From Comamonadaceae bacterium (GTDB lineage: Bacteria > Pseudomonadota > Gammaproteobacteria > Burkholderiales > Burkholderiaceae_C), in the NCBI GenBank assembly GCA_947455145.1, contig CANGME010000001.1:248001-312000 (forward strand): 64,000 bases of DNA, written 5' to 3'. A program made the position numbers and the translations under genes. Positions 1 through 9,349 of this stretch are shown here, in pieces. Each line of letters starts with the position of its first letter. The first letter of the stretch is position 1. The notes beneath the pieces are model-generated. The model saw only the letters and a program-made list of their open reading frames with translations, did not search any database and was not told the DNA's origin.

Positions 1-237
1 ATGCGCCAAGGCCCGGTCACGCGCACCGTCATCGTGAAGGCATTAAGCGCGCAGCGCGGCCCCGCGCCTGTAGCACAGCAGTTGTACGAAGAAACTGTGG
101 AAAGCCGCCAAGCCCGAGAGCACGCCGCAGAGCAACGCCGCCTAGGCACCGAGCCCGCCCACAGCCGAGAAGCCGGGCGACCCACCAAGCGGGATCGGCG
201 GGAGATTGAGAAAGTGCGGAGTGAGCTTGATTTGTGA
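1..237 (+). CDS. hslR: Hsp15-like S4-domain RNA-binding protein, C-terminal fragment
   Basis: The frame is open from the first base, so this is the end of a gene that starts outside the window. The 78 visible residues match the part of Hsp15/HslR proteins after the S4 fold: a strand ending in VIVKAL, then PVAQQLYEE, then a very basic tail with GRPTKRDRREIEK. Hsp15 binds free 50S subunits carrying a stalled nascent chain and helps recycle them. The S4 RNA-binding core itself is not visible, so the assignment rests on the tail only. The ATG at base 1 is probably an internal codon rather than the start. Confidence 0.75.
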   Translation: MRQGPVTRTVIVKALSAQRGPAPVAQQLYEETVESRQAREHAAEQRRLGTEPAHSREAGRPTKRDRREIEKVRSELDL

Positions 238-355
238 TGCGTTCATAAATCAAACCTCTCCTTCGTCATCCCCACGAAGGCGGGGAATGATTTCTGAAAG
301 CATCAATAGTTGATTTTTATGCCGCAGTGGATCGCGTTTTGAAAGAGGTTTCGTG

Positions 356-710
356 ATGAATAAAACGTTAGAAATTGGTATCGCAAGTGTCACGGAACAA
401 CGAGCCCGCTCACTGGCCATCGCCTCAGGCGCGCATGCCCGTATTGCTGGTGAACCCAACATCTGGTTTCCGTCTGACACATCGATGGCGCGCGTGTTGT
501 CTGACGAAAACATGGCTTTTCTCAAAGCCATTCGTGAACAACATCCCGACTCCATGGATGCATTGGCCCTGGCAGTTGGCAAACAAGCCCCCAACGTCTC
601 GCGCTCATTGCACAAAATGTGCCGACTACGGTTTGGTCAAACTCAACAAGAATGGCCGCACAGTCACGCCACAGACCACCTTTGACCACCTGTCGGTGGA
701 TCTCTGCTAG
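356..710 (+). pseudogene. TumA/COG4190-type winged-helix antitoxin homologue, frameshifted
   Basis: The first frame runs from GTG 353 or, more likely, ATG 356 (AGAGG lies upstream). It encodes a small predicted DNA-binding protein of the COG4190 / HVO_A0114 family: MNKTLEIGIAS, then an ALAVGKQAPNVSRSLHKM helix-turn-helix. After base 619 the homologous sequence moves to the next frame and continues as DYGLVKLNKNGRTVTP to a TAG at 708-710. Removing one base near T620 rejoins the frames. Relatives act as antitoxins to TumE-type toxins, but no toxin gene is visible here. It is probably a decayed orphan. A sequencing error at one base is the main alternative. Confidence 0.6.
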
Positions 711-774
711 CTTGCTTGCAAATAATGCCTGCGGCGGCTAGCTCGCCGTGAGACGTTGCATCAAGTTATATAAA

Positions 775-806
775 ACAAAAAAGCCCCGGGTTTAATCGGG
801 GCTTTT
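775..806 (-). terminator. Rho-independent terminator after tRNA-Ser
   Basis: AAGCCCCG (781-788) pairs perfectly with CGGGGCTT (797-804) around an 8-base loop. Read on the minus strand, the stem is followed by a T-rich run (TTTTTTGTTTTATA). It lies just past the 3' end of the tRNA-Ser gene and probably ends the cysS-to-tRNA transcription unit. Confidence 0.8.
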
Positions 807-811
807 TATTT

Positions 812-904
812 TGGCGGAAACGGAGGGATTCGAACCCTCGATGAGGCTCTACACCCCATACTCCCTTAGCAGGGGAGCACCTTCGGCCACTCGGTCACGT
901 TTCC
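812..904 (-). tRNA. tRNA-Ser (anticodon GCT)
   Basis: On the minus strand this folds as a class II tRNA: acceptor GGAAACG/CGTTTCC, an anticodon arm CTCCC-CTGCTAA-GGGAG giving anticodon GCT, a long variable arm, and the T-loop GGTTCGAATCC. The 3' CCA is encoded (812-814). It reads AGC/AGU codons. It lies about 40 bases after the lysC stop on the same strand and may be co-transcribed with it. Confidence 0.95.
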
Positions 905-946
905 TGAAAAAGTTAACTTGGATTATCTCACGACTTCGGGCCGATT

Positions 947-2215
947 TCAGGCCGGCGGCTGGTCAAGATCAAAAGCTTTGTGCAACGCGCGCACGGCGAG
1001 CTCCATGTACTTCTCGTCAATGACAACGGAGGTCTTGATTTCGCTGGTGGAAATCATTTGGATATTGATGCCTTCTTCAGACAGACTACGGAACATCTTG
1101 CTGGCAATGCCGACGTGGCTGCGCATGCCGATGCCCACGATGCTGACCTTGCAGATTTTGGCGTCGCCCTCCACTTCTTGAGCGCCAAGCAAGGGCAGCA
1201 CTTTTTCTTTCAGCAGATCTAACGCCTTAGCGTAATCGTTACGGTGTACGGTGAAGCTGAAGTCGGTCTTACCATCTTTGCTTACGTTTTGGATGATCAT
1301 GTCCACTTCGATGTTGGCATCGGCCACAGCACCCAGGATTTGATACGCGATGCCGGGCTTGTCGGGCACGCCCAGCACGGAGATTTTGGCTTCATCACGG
1401 TTGAATGCAATGCCGGAAACAATGGCTTGTTCCATTTGTTCGTCTTCCTCAAAAGTAATCAGGGTGCCCGATTGGGCTTCTTCGTCAATATTGATATCCC
1501 ACGGCGTGAAGCTAGAGAGCACACGCAGAGGCACTTTGTACTTGCCGGCAAATTCCACAGAGCGAATTTGCAGAACCTTGGAGCCCAAGGATGCCATCTC
1601 TAGCATCTCTTCAAAGCTTACGGTGTGCAGGCGTCGCGCCTCGGGTACCACGCGGGGGTCGGTGGTGTAGACACCGTCCACATCGGTGTAGATCAAGCAC
1701 TCATGGGCCTTCATGGCGGCGGCCACGGCCACGGCCGAGGTGTCCGAGCCGCCACGACCCAGCGTGGTGATGTGGCCCAGCTCGTCAATGCCTTGAAAGC
1801 CAGTGACGATGACGACCTTGCCCTGAGCCAAATCAGCACGCACGCGTTTGTCGTCAATCGACTCGATACGGGCCTTGGTGTAGGCGCTGTTGGTGCGAAT
1901 GGGAACTTGCCAGCCTGCGTAACTGACCGAAGGCATGCCCTCGGCCTGCAAGGCAATGGCCAGCAGAGCACTGGAGGCTTGCTCACCCGTGGAGGCCAGC
2001 ATGTCCAGCTCACGGCTATAGGCGTCAGAAGCTTTGGCAGGAGCCAGCTCTTTGGCCAAACCGAGCAGGCGGTTGGTTTCGCCACTCATGGCGCTGGGGA
2101 CGACCACCATTTGGTGACCGGCGCGCGCCCATTTTGCAACGCGTTTGGCAACTTGGCGAATGCGCTCGGTGGAGCCCATCGACGTTCCGCCGTATTTATG
2201 AACAATCAAAGCCAT
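947..2215 (-). CDS. lysC: Aspartate kinase (aspartokinase)
   Basis: Phosphorylates L-aspartate, the first committed step to lysine, threonine, methionine and diaminopimelate for cell-wall synthesis. The 422-residue product starts with the kinase signature VHKYGGTSMGS (residues 5-15) and carries the nucleotide-site segment YTDVDGVYTTDPR near residue 170. Two ACT regulatory domains fill the last 150 or so residues (SVLGVPDKPGIAYQIL and SIVGIGMRSHVGIASKMF). This is the usual layout of lysine/threonine-inhibited betaproteobacterial LysC. It follows tilS by 40 bases on the same strand and precedes tRNA-Ser. Confidence 0.96.
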   Translation of the reverse strand: MALIVHKYGGTSMGSTERIRQVAKRVAKWARAGHQMVVVPSAMSGETNRLLGLAKELAPAKASDAYSRELDMLASTGEQASSALLAIALQAEGMPSVSYAGWQVPIRTNSAYTKARIESIDDKRVRADLAQGKVVIVTGFQGIDELGHITTLGRGGSDTSAVAVAAAMKAHECLIYTDVDGVYTTDPRVVPEARRLHTVSFEEMLEMASLGSKVLQIRSVEFAGKYKVPLRVLSSFTPWDINIDEEAQSGTLITFEEDEQMEQAIVSGIAFNRDEAKISVLGVPDKPGIAYQILGAVADANIEVDMIIQNVSKDGKTDFSFTVHRNDYAKALDLLKEKVLPLLGAQEVEGDAKICKVSIVGIGMRSHVGIASKMFRSLSEEGINIQMISTSEIKTSVVIDEKYMELAVRALHKAFDLDQPPA

Positions 2216-2255
2216 GGAAATATTTAAAAATCAGAGCGAAAGCTCGGTGAAAAAC

Positions 2256-3206
2256 CTAGGGATTGTACCAATCCAATGCCCTACCCTTGCGCTGGACAAA
2301 CCCCACACCCACTTTGATGCGAATCTGATGGCCGCGCGTGGTGCAGGCCGTGATCTGGCGCAGCAACTCCTCTAACTGGGCAGTGCTGGGCACGGATTGA
2401 AAGGTGGTTTTTAACCAATGGCGAAGCACGTTAGCTTGCCTGGGGCGAGACAGCGTTTGCAGTACGCCAATTATCGGCGGCTGCCCGACTAGGGTCAGGT
2501 CTTGCATTGCCACATCCGTCAACACCTCTTGCGCCTGGGCTGCGTGGCTGGCACTGCGTGCGAAGGTCTCGCGAAAGGCGGGGAAGGCGGCCTCCAGCAC
2601 CGGCAATAAGCGTGCTCGAATGCGGTTGCGGGTGTAGTGCTCATCGCTGTTGGTCGGGTCAGTGACAAACCCCACGCCGCGTTCATGGAGCCAGCGCCTG
2701 AGTTCAGTCCCCGGCACTTGCAGCAAGGGGCGGTGGTAATCGATGCCGTCGCGCTGCCAGTGTGCCGGCATGGCGCTTAATCCGGCCAGCCCAGCACCCC
2801 GGCTCAAAGCGAGCAACAGTGTTTCAACTTGGTCGTCAGCGTGCTGCGCAATTGCTATATTTTTAATAGCTTCTTGAGATCCTGTCTCATGGCCTAAAGA
2901 ACGTAAAGCTTCATATCTAGCCCGTCGTGCGGCATCTTCGGGGCTTTGCCCTGGTGCGGGGTGGGCATTGACTGACTTGACTATGAGAGGAACACCGAGC
3001 TGCGCACAAAACGCACGGCAATGCTGCTCAAAATCTTCGGCAGCCGCTTGCAAACCGTGGTGGATGTGAATGGCGCTGACTTGGCCTGGCCACTTTTCGG
3101 CACAGGCCAGCAAGAGTGCGGTGGAATCGGCCCCGCCGCTATAGGCCACAGCCAGTGGCAGCGTGGGCGCGAAGTGGGCCATGGCCTGCGCCAAAGTATG
3201 GCTCAT
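2256..3206 (-). CDS. tilS: tRNA(Ile)-lysidine synthase
   Basis: Converts the wobble cytidine of the tRNA-Ile CAU anticodon to lysidine using ATP and lysine, so that the tRNA reads AUA. The PP-loop motif SGGADS is at residues 23-28, and the AQHADDQVETLLL helix that follows is typical. I place the start at 3206 because AAGGAG lies just upstream; the frame is open further 5' without a better signal. A short palindromic repeat lies inside the gene (2851-2876, about residues 110-119), just before the conserved AQHADDQ segment, and seems to add a few residues. At about 316 residues it has a short C-terminal region compared with longer TilS proteins. Confidence 0.93.
   Translation of the reverse strand: MSHTLAQAMAHFAPTLPLAVAYSGGADSTALLLACAEKWPGQVSAIHIHHGLQAAAEDFEQHCRAFCAQLGVPLIVKSVNAHPAPGQSPEDAARRARYEALRSLGHETGSQEAIKNIAIAQHADDQVETLLLALSRGAGLAGLSAMPAHWQRDGIDYHRPLLQVPGTELRRWLHERGVGFVTDPTNSDEHYTRNRIRARLLPVLEAAFPAFRETFARSASHAAQAQEVLTDVAMQDLTLVGQPPIIGVLQTLSRPRQANVLRHWLKTTFQSVPSTAQLEELLRQITACTTRGHQIRIKVGVGFVQRKGRALDWYNP
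2851..2876. repeat. Short palindromic repeat GCTAT-N7-ATAGC-TTCT inside tilS
   Basis: GCTAT (2854-2858) and ATAGC (2866-2870) form an inverted repeat with a 7-base loop, followed by TTCTTGAG. The same design (GCTAT, 7 bases, ATAGCTTCT) occurs at 36635-36661 between tolA and dnaE. Such elements are, from memory, scattered in Comamonadaceae genomes. Here it is read in frame as part of tilS. Confidence 0.55.
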
Positions 3207-3263
3207 CAAATACGGCTCCTTAAGGCACGCCTCAAACCCGAGAGGCAAGCTTTAAGCCTGCGC

Positions 3264-4241
3264 TTATTTGCTGCCTGCTTTGGTGTCGTTAAAGCGGCCA
3301 TAGCTATTCAGGCGCTCATAGCGACGCGCCAGCAAGTCTTTGACCTTCAGATCTGCCACCTGGCGGTAGGCATCAACCAATGCGCGCTTGAGGAATGCCG
3401 CCATTTGCTTGGGGTCGCGGTGTGCGCCACCCAGCGGCTCGTTAACGATCTTGTCCACCAGTCCCAAGGCCTTGAGACGGTGCGCAGTGATGCCCAGTGC
3501 GTCGGCCGCTTCCTGCGCCTTGTCAGAGGTTTTCCAGAGGATAGAGGCGCAGCCTTCGGGGCTGATGACAGAGTAGATCGAGTACTGCAACATCAACAAC
3601 TGATCGCCCACCGAGATGGCCAGTGCGCCGCCGGAGCCGCCCTCGCCAATGATGGTGGTGAGGATGGGCACTTCGAGTTGTGCCATCTCAAAAATATTGC
3701 GCCCAATCGCCTCAGATTGGCCACGCTCTTCAGCGTCAATGCCGGGGTAAGCGCCGGGCGTATCGACAAAGGTGAACACCGGCAGCTTGAACTTCTCAGC
3801 CGTCTTCATCAGACGCAGCGCCTTGCGGTAACCCTCGGGCTTGCTCATGCCAAAGTTGCGCAAGCCGCGCTCTTTGGTATCACGTCCTTTTTGTTGCCCA
3901 ATCACCATGCAGGCCGTGCCATTAAAACGCGCCAGGCCACCAACGATGCTCAGGTCATCCGCAAAGTGCCGGTCACCATGCATTTCCACAAAGTCAGTGA
4001 AGATGTCGTTGATGTAGTCCAACGAATACGGGCGCTCGGGGTGGCGCGCAATTTTGGTGATCTGCCAGGGGGTCAGGTCACTGTAAATATCTTTGGTGAG
4101 CTGCAAGCTTTTCTTGCTGAGCTGGTCGATCTCTTGCGAGATATCTACTGCTGATTCGGTCTGCACGTAGCGCAGCTCTTCGATTTTTCCATCGAGTTCA
4201 GCAATACCTTGTTCGAAGTCGAGAAATGTTTTTTTAGCCAT
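3264..4241 (-). CDS. accA: Acetyl-CoA carboxylase carboxyltransferase subunit alpha
   Basis: Alpha subunit of the carboxyltransferase half of acetyl-CoA carboxylase. With AccD it moves CO2 from biotin on AccB to acetyl-CoA, giving malonyl-CoA for fatty acid synthesis. The 325 residues are full length for the family. Conserved parts include [14 protein letters not shown], the [17 protein letters not shown] active-site segment and the glycine-rich [11 protein letters not shown]. It lies between the glycosylase gene (24 bases upstream) and tilS (57 bases downstream) in the minus-strand operon. Confidence 0.97.
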   Translation of the reverse strand: MAKKTFLDFEQGIAELDGKIEELRYVQTESAVDISQEIDQLSKKSLQLTKDIYSDLTPWQITKIARHPERPYSLDYINDIFTDFVEMHGDRHFADDLSIVGGLARFNGTACMVIGQQKGRDTKERGLRNFGMSKPEGYRKALRLMKTAEKFKLPVFTFVDTPGAYPGIDAEERGQSEAIGRNIFEMAQLEVPILTTIIGEGGSGGALAISVGDQLLMLQYSIYSVISPEGCASILWKTSDKAQEAADALGITAHRLKALGLVDKIVNEPLGGAHRDPKQMAAFLKRALVDAYRQVADLKVKDLLARRYERLNSYGRFNDTKAGSK

Positions 4242-4265
4242 GAGGTAACTGATGTTTTTGACAGG

Positions 4266-4883
4266 TTAGTACGCCACTGGCACCGGGTCAAGTGAGCGCC
4301 AAATATACCAAGTTGCCACGCTGCAATAGGGCGCCCAGGCGGCGGCCACTTCGCGCGCATCGCTGCGGCTGACCACTTCGCCGGAAAAATAACCCTTGCT
4401 GATGCCGTTGATCAGACCCACATCGTCCAGAGGAAGCACGTTGGGGCGCATCAGGTAAAAAATGAGGAACATCTCGGCCGTCCAGCGGCCAATGCCGCGA
4501 ATGGCAATCAGCTCGGCAATGATGGCCTCGTCGTCCATGGCGGCCCAGTCTTTGACGTGCACCTTGGCCGAATCGAAGTGAATAGCCAGATCGACCAGAT
4601 ACTCTACCTTTCGAGCACTTAAGCCCGCTGCACGCATGTCGTCCACCTTGAGCTTGAGCACGTGGCCGGGCGTCATTTTCTTGGGCAACAGGTGGAACCG
4701 ATCCCACACCGTTTGCGCCGCCTTGACTGAGATCTGCTGACCCACAATGCTGCGCGCCAAAGTGACGAAGGCGTCACCACGCGACTCCAGACAAGCCTCG
4801 CCAAACTGAGGGATGAGTCGCTTCATCACCCGGTCTTTCTTGGCCAGGTGTTTGCAAGCTTCATCCCAATATTCAGGCTTCAT
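4266..4883 (-). CDS. DNA-3-methyladenine glycosylase 2 family protein (HhH-GPD)
   Basis: A base-excision repair enzyme of the AlkA/HhH-GPD superfamily that removes alkylated purines. The 205-residue protein has [14 protein letters not shown] early on. The helix-hairpin-helix [14 protein letters not shown] is near residue 135, followed by PLDDVGL, whose second aspartate corresponds to the catalytic residue. It lacks the N-terminal domain of E. coli AlkA, so it is the short form common in proteobacteria. Its ATG overlaps the end of cysS by four bases, so translation is probably coupled. Confidence 0.9.
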   Translation of the reverse strand: MKPEYWDEACKHLAKKDRVMKRLIPQFGEACLESRGDAFVTLARSIVGQQISVKAAQTVWDRFHLLPKKMTPGHVLKLKVDDMRAAGLSARKVEYLVDLAIHFDSAKVHVKDWAAMDDEAIIAELIAIRGIGRWTAEMFLIFYLMRPNVLPLDDVGLINGISKGYFSGEVVSRSDAREVAAAWAPYCSVATWYIWRSLDPVPVAY

Positions 4884-6268
4884 GGTGCAGCTTCCCAGGT
4901 GGTGCCAGTGGGCGAGTCTTTGAGCACAATGCCCTGCGCCAACAAGGCTTGACGAATGCTGTCCGCGAGGGCAAAGTTTTTGGACTGCTTGGCTTGCGCA
5001 CGTTGCTCGATTTGAGCTTGAATGGCGGCCTCATTCAGGCCAACACCGGCTTGCAAGAACTCATCAGGGTTGCCCTGAAGCAGCCCCAGACACGCGCCCA
5101 AGGCCTTGAGCAAACCCGCCGATTCGGCAGAGCCCGTCTTGTTGACTTCGGTCGCCAGCTCAAACAACACGGCCACCGCCTCGGGTGTGCCAAAGTCTTC
5201 GTCCATAGCGGCCTTGAAACGGGCCGCGTGGACATTGAGCCAATCAACTTTTACCGCTGTGGGCTTGACCGATTGCAGTGCCGTGTACAGGCGCTTGAGG
5301 GCGCTGCGGGCGTCGTCCAAATGGGCGTCGCTGTAGTTCAAGGGGCTGCGGTAATGGGCGCGGATGATGAAGAAGCGCACCGTCTCCGGGTCGTACTCTG
5401 CCAATATCTCGCGAATGGTGAAAAAGTTGCCCAGGGACTTGGACATCTTCTCGTTGTCCACCCGCACAAAGCCGTTGTGCATCCAGACTTGGGCCAAGGG
5501 CTTGCCATGCGCGCCCTCACTCTGGGCGATTTCGTTTTCATGATGGGGAAACTGTAAATCGGCCCCGCCACCGTGAATGTCAAAGGTTTCGCCCAGCATC
5601 TCGCAACTCATGGCTGAGCACTCAATGTGCCAGCCGGGGCGGCCCGACCCGTAAGTGCTGTCCCACTTTGCATCGGGCGGCTCAGTGGGTTTGGCTGACT
5701 TCCACAGCACGAAGTCCAGTGGGTCATCCTTGCCGTCCAGCACGGCCACCCGCTCGCCGGCGTGCAGCTCATCGAGCGACTTGCCTGAGAGCTTGCCGTA
5801 GCCAGGGAACTTGCGCACGGCGAAATTCACATCGCCCAGCCCTGTGCCTTGGTTGGCGCGATAGGCCAACCCTTTTTGCTCCAGCATGCTGATGATTTTG
5901 AGCATCTGCGGCACGTAGTCGGTGGCCCGTGGTTCATGGTCAGGGCGGGCGATGCCCAAGGCGTCGGCGTCCTGGTGCAGGGCTACGATCATGCGGTCGG
6001 TCAGGCTGCGGATGGTCTCGCCGTTCTCCAGTGCGCGCTTGATGATTTTGTCGTCAATGTCGGTGATGTTGCGCACATAGGTCACTTGGTAACCATCACA
6101 TTTAAGCCAGCGCTGCACCACGTCAAAAGCCACCATGGCACGCGCATGGCCCAAGTGGCACAGGTCATAAACCGTCATGCCACAGACGTACATGCGGACG
6201 TGGCCCGGCTGCAGGGGGGAAAAATGTTCCAGCGCACGCGACAGCGTGTTGTAAATGCGCAAACTCAT
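4880..6268 (-). CDS. cysS: Cysteinyl-tRNA synthetase
   Basis: Class I aminoacyl-tRNA synthetase charging tRNA-Cys. The HIGH motif appears as HLGH in [13 protein letters not shown] (about residue 37) and the KMSKS motif as EKMSKSLGN near residue 270. The zinc-site cysteine (CGMTVYD) and the WHIECSAM and [11 protein letters not shown] segments are all present. The 462-residue length is normal. It is the first gene of the minus-strand operon that continues through accA, tilS and lysC. The intergenic space to the divergent gene at 6404 must hold its promoter. Confidence 0.97.
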   Translation of the reverse strand: MSLRIYNTLSRALEHFSPLQPGHVRMYVCGMTVYDLCHLGHARAMVAFDVVQRWLKCDGYQVTYVRNITDIDDKIIKRALENGETIRSLTDRMIVALHQDADALGIARPDHEPRATDYVPQMLKIISMLEQKGLAYRANQGTGLGDVNFAVRKFPGYGKLSGKSLDELHAGERVAVLDGKDDPLDFVLWKSAKPTEPPDAKWDSTYGSGRPGWHIECSAMSCEMLGETFDIHGGGADLQFPHHENEIAQSEGAHGKPLAQVWMHNGFVRVDNEKMSKSLGNFFTIREILAEYDPETVRFFIIRAHYRSPLNYSDAHLDDARSALKRLYTALQSVKPTAVKVDWLNVHAARFKAAMDEDFGTPEAVAVLFELATEVNKTGSAESAGLLKALGACLGLLQGNPDEFLQAGVGLNEAAIQAQIEQRAQAKQSKNFALADSIRQALLAQGIVLKDSPTGTTWEAAP

Positions 6269-6304
6269 GGATATTTAAAAGAGAGGGAGATCAAAAAAGC
6301 CCAA

Positions 6305-6333
6305 GTGACTCAAGACCTCGTCGAGGCTACAAT
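6305..6333 (+). promoter_or_regulatory. Candidate sigma-70 promoter for the TPR/L,D-transpeptidase unit
   Basis: GTGACT (6305-6310, four matches to TTGACA) is separated by exactly 17 bases from TACAAT (6328-6333, five matches to TATAAT). It lies 70 bases before the start of the plus-strand gene at 6404, in the divergent gap with cysS. The call is by motif and spacing only. Confidence 0.45.
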
Positions 6334-6403
6334 TCGACGCAGTATAAAGCTCCATTGTTTCGCTACCCTTGAACGGCAGCCTCCCACAGAACTCTGAACT
6401 CCC

Positions 6404-7444
6404 ATGAAATTCAGCTCAATGACATTGACATCTCTACTTCGGCTACTGGTTCTGACAGCTGGCTTTTCGATTAATGCCGTCTATGCGGACGATTACAGCG
6501 ATGTCAATCAGCTCGTCCGTGCCGGCAAGATGGGCGATGCCATGTCGAAAGCTGACCAGTACTTGGCCGCGAAACCACGCGATCCGCAAATGCGCTTTAT
6601 TAAAGGTGTGATTCAACGTGAAACAGGTAAAGTCAGTGAAGCCATCGCGACATTCACCAAGCTGACTGAAGACTATCCTGAGTTGCCTGAGCCCTACAAC
6701 AATCTGGCCGTTTTGTACGCCAGCCAAAACCAATTCGACAAAGCCCGCGCTGCTCTGGAATTAGCTATTCGCACGAATCCCAGTTACGCGACAGCACATG
6801 AAAATCTAGGTGACGTCTATGCCCGGCTGGCCAGCCAAGCTTATAACAAGGCTCTTCAGCTCGATGGCAACAATGCAGCTGTCCCCCCCAAAATGGCGCT
6901 TATTCGTGAACTTTTCAATCCATTAGCCAAGGGTCAAAGACCTACGAATTTAGCCCCAGTACGAACAAAACCTGAACCTACTACTGCAAAGCCTGAACCA
7001 GCAACGGTCAAGCCCGCCCCCGAAAATCCGAATTCAGCAACTAGCTTACCAACTAGCGCGGCGACAGTGATTGAAAGTTCACCTAAATCCACTGAGACGA
7101 ATGAATCCGTAGTTGAAGTCCAAGCAGCTTTGCAAGCTTGGGCAAAAGCCTGGTCATCCAAAGATCTACCCAACTACTTGGCGGCATACGGCAAAGCATT
7201 TGACCCACCAGGTCAGCAGTCTAGAGGCGCATGGGAAGAAGAACGTCGACAACGAATTTTGGGAAAAAAGAGTATCTCTGTGCGTGTGCAGAATCTGACG
7301 GTGAGCACTGAAGGCACTAAGGCAGTGGCTAAATTCAGACAAGACTACAAGGCCGATTCACTTTCTGTTTCCAGTCGTAAAACGCTTGAGCTGGTCAAGG
7401 TAGGTAGTCGCTGGCTCATCATCAAGGAATCAGTAGGAAACTAA
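6404..7444 (+). CDS. Exported TPR protein with Cds6/NTF2-like C-terminal domain
   Basis: Function not known. A signal peptide ends near residue 28 (AVYADD). Residues 33-165 form tetratricopeptide repeats (GKMGDAMSKADQYLAAKPRD, GKVSEAIATFTKL, YNNLAVLYASQNQFDKARAAL). A linker of PEP/KPEPATVKP character follows, and the last 110 residues form an NTF2-like domain (LQAWAKAWSSKDLPNYLAAY through WLIIKESVG). The same type of domain ends the next protein, an L,D-transpeptidase. The family is annotated elsewhere as L,D-transpeptidase Cds6-like, although the YkuD catalytic domain is absent here. The likely role is a periplasmic scaffold or partner of its neighbour (inference). Confidence 0.75.
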   Translation: MKFSSMTLTSLLRLLVLTAGFSINAVYADDYSDVNQLVRAGKMGDAMSKADQYLAAKPRDPQMRFIKGVIQRETGKVSEAIATFTKLTEDYPELPEPYNNLAVLYASQNQFDKARAALELAIRTNPSYATAHENLGDVYARLASQAYNKALQLDGNNAAVPPKMALIRELFNPLAKGQRPTNLAPVRTKPEPTTAKPEPATVKPAPENPNSATSLPTSAATVIESSPKSTETNESVVEVQAALQAWAKAWSSKDLPNYLAAYGKAFDPPGQQSRGAWEEERRQRILGKKSISVRVQNLTVSTEGTKAVAKFRQDYKADSLSVSSRKTLELVKVGSRWLIIKESVGN

Positions 7445-7505
7445 AGCTGATTTCCGTGCCTCAAACCACCCTTTCTGGTTTACCTGAGGCACTACCCGAA
7501 TCGAC

Positions 7506-8747
7506 ATGAAATACAAGTTGTTTGCCCTGTTTCTGATATGTGCTGTGGGCCTGATCTCAATCCCGGCTCATTCTGCCGGAAAAAAAAAGCGTCCGCCCGT
7601 CGAATCCACGCCTGTCACACACCGCTCATCTGAAGTTGGATCGGTCGAGGCACGCCTCATTGGCATCTATAGATTAGCAGGCTCAGGCGACCACAAAACA
7701 GCCTTGAACAAGGCTGAACTCTTGGTGAACGATCACCCGAACTTTCAATTGGCTCAACTGGTCTATGGTGACTTGCTGGCTTCTCAGGTTCGCGTCATAT
7801 CCAATGTCGGAGACATTCCTGGAACACTCTCAGCTGGCGCGACAACAAGATTGTCAGAGCTACGCCAAGAGGCTCTGCTAAGGATGCAAGCTCTTCGTGA
7901 GCGGCCACCTGCAAACGCCATTCCCTCGCAGTTTCTTGCCATGTCTTCCCGAAACAAACATGCGATTGCAGTAGACGCCTCTCGTTCACGTTTGTATCTT
8001 TTTGAAAATACCCGCCAAGGGCTGAAGTTGGTTGAAGACTATTACATCTCAGTCGGCAAGTCAGGCATTGCAAAAACTGTCGAAGGTGACCTACGCACGC
8101 CGCTGGGCGTGTACTTCATCACTAACAATTTGAACCGTAAATCCTTAAAGGATTTTTATGGTTCAGGCGCACTACCCATCAACTACCCCAACATGCTGGA
8201 CAGCAAGCGTGGCAAAACCGGAAGTGGTATCTGGCTGCATGGCACTCCGCCCAACCAGTTCTCACGAGCCCCCCAAGCCACCGATGGATGCGTGGTACTA
8301 GCCAACCCGGATCTTGAGAATATCCTTCGAAAAGTTGAAGTCCGAACAACTCCGGTGGTGATTTCTCAAAAATTGACCTGGGTTCCTCCTCAGAGTGTGC
8401 AAGCGGAAAGTAAAACCTTTGAGGACACTCTAGCCGCGTGGAATAAGGCCAAATCCAGTGGGAATGTGGATCATCTACTAAGTTTTTATACGTCAGATTT
8501 CAACAGTAACAATGGCAAAACGTTAAGCGAATGGACGATAGGGTTGCGTAAAGAACTCAATCTAACTCGCGGTCGCCCCATACAACTTAAAGACCTGTCC
8601 TACCTTCGATGGACAGACACATCTGACACTATGGTTGTCACCTTTGGCGAAGTTGCTGATGGTGCTCGAAACAGCACCACCAAACGACAATATTGGACAC
8701 TACAAGGTAGTCAATGGAAGATTTTTTACGAAGGCATCATAGGATGA
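7506..8747 (+). CDS. Periplasmic L,D-transpeptidase (YkuD) with NTF2-like C-terminus
   Basis: Forms or edits 3-3 peptidoglycan cross-links, or attaches proteins to peptidoglycan. It has a signal peptide (cleavage near AHSA, residue 24) and a helical repeat-like region at 45-135. The YkuD domain spans about residues 150-290 with the catalytic signature H245 (WLHGTP) and C262 (ATDGCVVL). A C-terminal NTF2-like domain (303-413) resembles that of the upstream TPR protein. A run of nine adenines (7580-7588) lies just after the signal peptide coding region. Gene order suggests co-transcription with the TPR gene. The following ppiA start overlaps its stop (ATGA). Confidence 0.9.
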   Translation: MKYKLFALFLICAVGLISIPAHSAGKKKRPPVESTPVTHRSSEVGSVEARLIGIYRLAGSGDHKTALNKAELLVNDHPNFQLAQLVYGDLLASQVRVISNVGDIPGTLSAGATTRLSELRQEALLRMQALRERPPANAIPSQFLAMSSRNKHAIAVDASRSRLYLFENTRQGLKLVEDYYISVGKSGIAKTVEGDLRTPLGVYFITNNLNRKSLKDFYGSGALPINYPNMLDSKRGKTGSGIWLHGTPPNQFSRAPQATDGCVVLANPDLENILRKVEVRTTPVVISQKLTWVPPQSVQAESKTFEDTLAAWNKAKSSGNVDHLLSFYTSDFNSNNGKTLSEWTIGLRKELNLTRGRPIQLKDLSYLRWTDTSDTMVVTFGEVADGARNSTTKRQYWTLQGSQWKIFYEGIIG

Positions 8748-9343
8748 ACATGAGCGCACCCCTTATTTCTACGCCATCGTTTTTACGCCGAAGCCTGCTC
8801 ATAGTGAGCAGTGCCTTGCTGCTGCACGGAACAGTCACAGCCCAAACGGCGCCTCGTGTGAAATTGAGCACGACCATGGGTGACGTCGTGCTGGAGCTTT
8901 CCCCCGACAAGGCCCCCAAGACGGTTGAAAACTTTCTGCAATACGTGAACGACAAGTTCTTTGACGGCACGGTCTTTCACCGCGTGATCGATGGCTTCAT
9001 GATCCAAGGCGGCGGCTTCACTGCTGACATGCAGCAAAAGCCAACCCGAGCCCCCATCCCGCTGGAGGCCAACAACGGCCTTAAAAACGAAGTCGGCACG
9101 ATTGCCATGGCTCGCACCAACAACCCGCAAAGCGCCACCGCCCAGTTCTTCATCAACGTGGCGGACAACCGCATGCTCAACGCCCCCAGCCCCGACGGCC
9201 ATGGCTACGCTGTGTTTGGCAAAGTCGTCAGCGGCATGGACGTGGTCAACAAAATTCGCGCCAGTGCTACTGGCAACAGAGGTGGTCACCAAAACGTGCC
9301 CCTTGTCCCCATTCTCATCACCTCTGCAACACTACTAAAGTAA
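8744..9343 (+). CDS. ppiA: Periplasmic peptidyl-prolyl cis-trans isomerase (cyclophilin)
   Basis: Catalyses cis-trans isomerisation of X-Pro bonds during folding of exported proteins. The chosen start, ATG 8744, overlaps the previous stop as ATGA and gives a signal peptide ([20 protein letters not shown]). The cyclophilin fold follows: [34 protein letters not shown] and [15 protein letters not shown]. The conserved R and F of the FHRVI..FMIQGG core are present. It is followed six bases later by a cytoplasmic paralogue. Confidence 0.93.
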   Translation: MNMSAPLISTPSFLRRSLLIVSSALLLHGTVTAQTAPRVKLSTTMGDVVLELSPDKAPKTVENFLQYVNDKFFDGTVFHRVIDGFMIQGGGFTADMQQKPTRAPIPLEANNGLKNEVGTIAMARTNNPQSATAQFFINVADNRMLNAPSPDGHGYAVFGKVVSGMDVVNKIRASATGNRGGHQNVPLVPILITSATLLK

Positions 9344-9349
9344 ATCACC

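Noticed and set aside
3021-4154. Long plus-strand open frame opposite tilS and accA
   Set aside because: It is antisense to two strongly conserved genes, has no recognisable domain, and reflects third-position GC bias.
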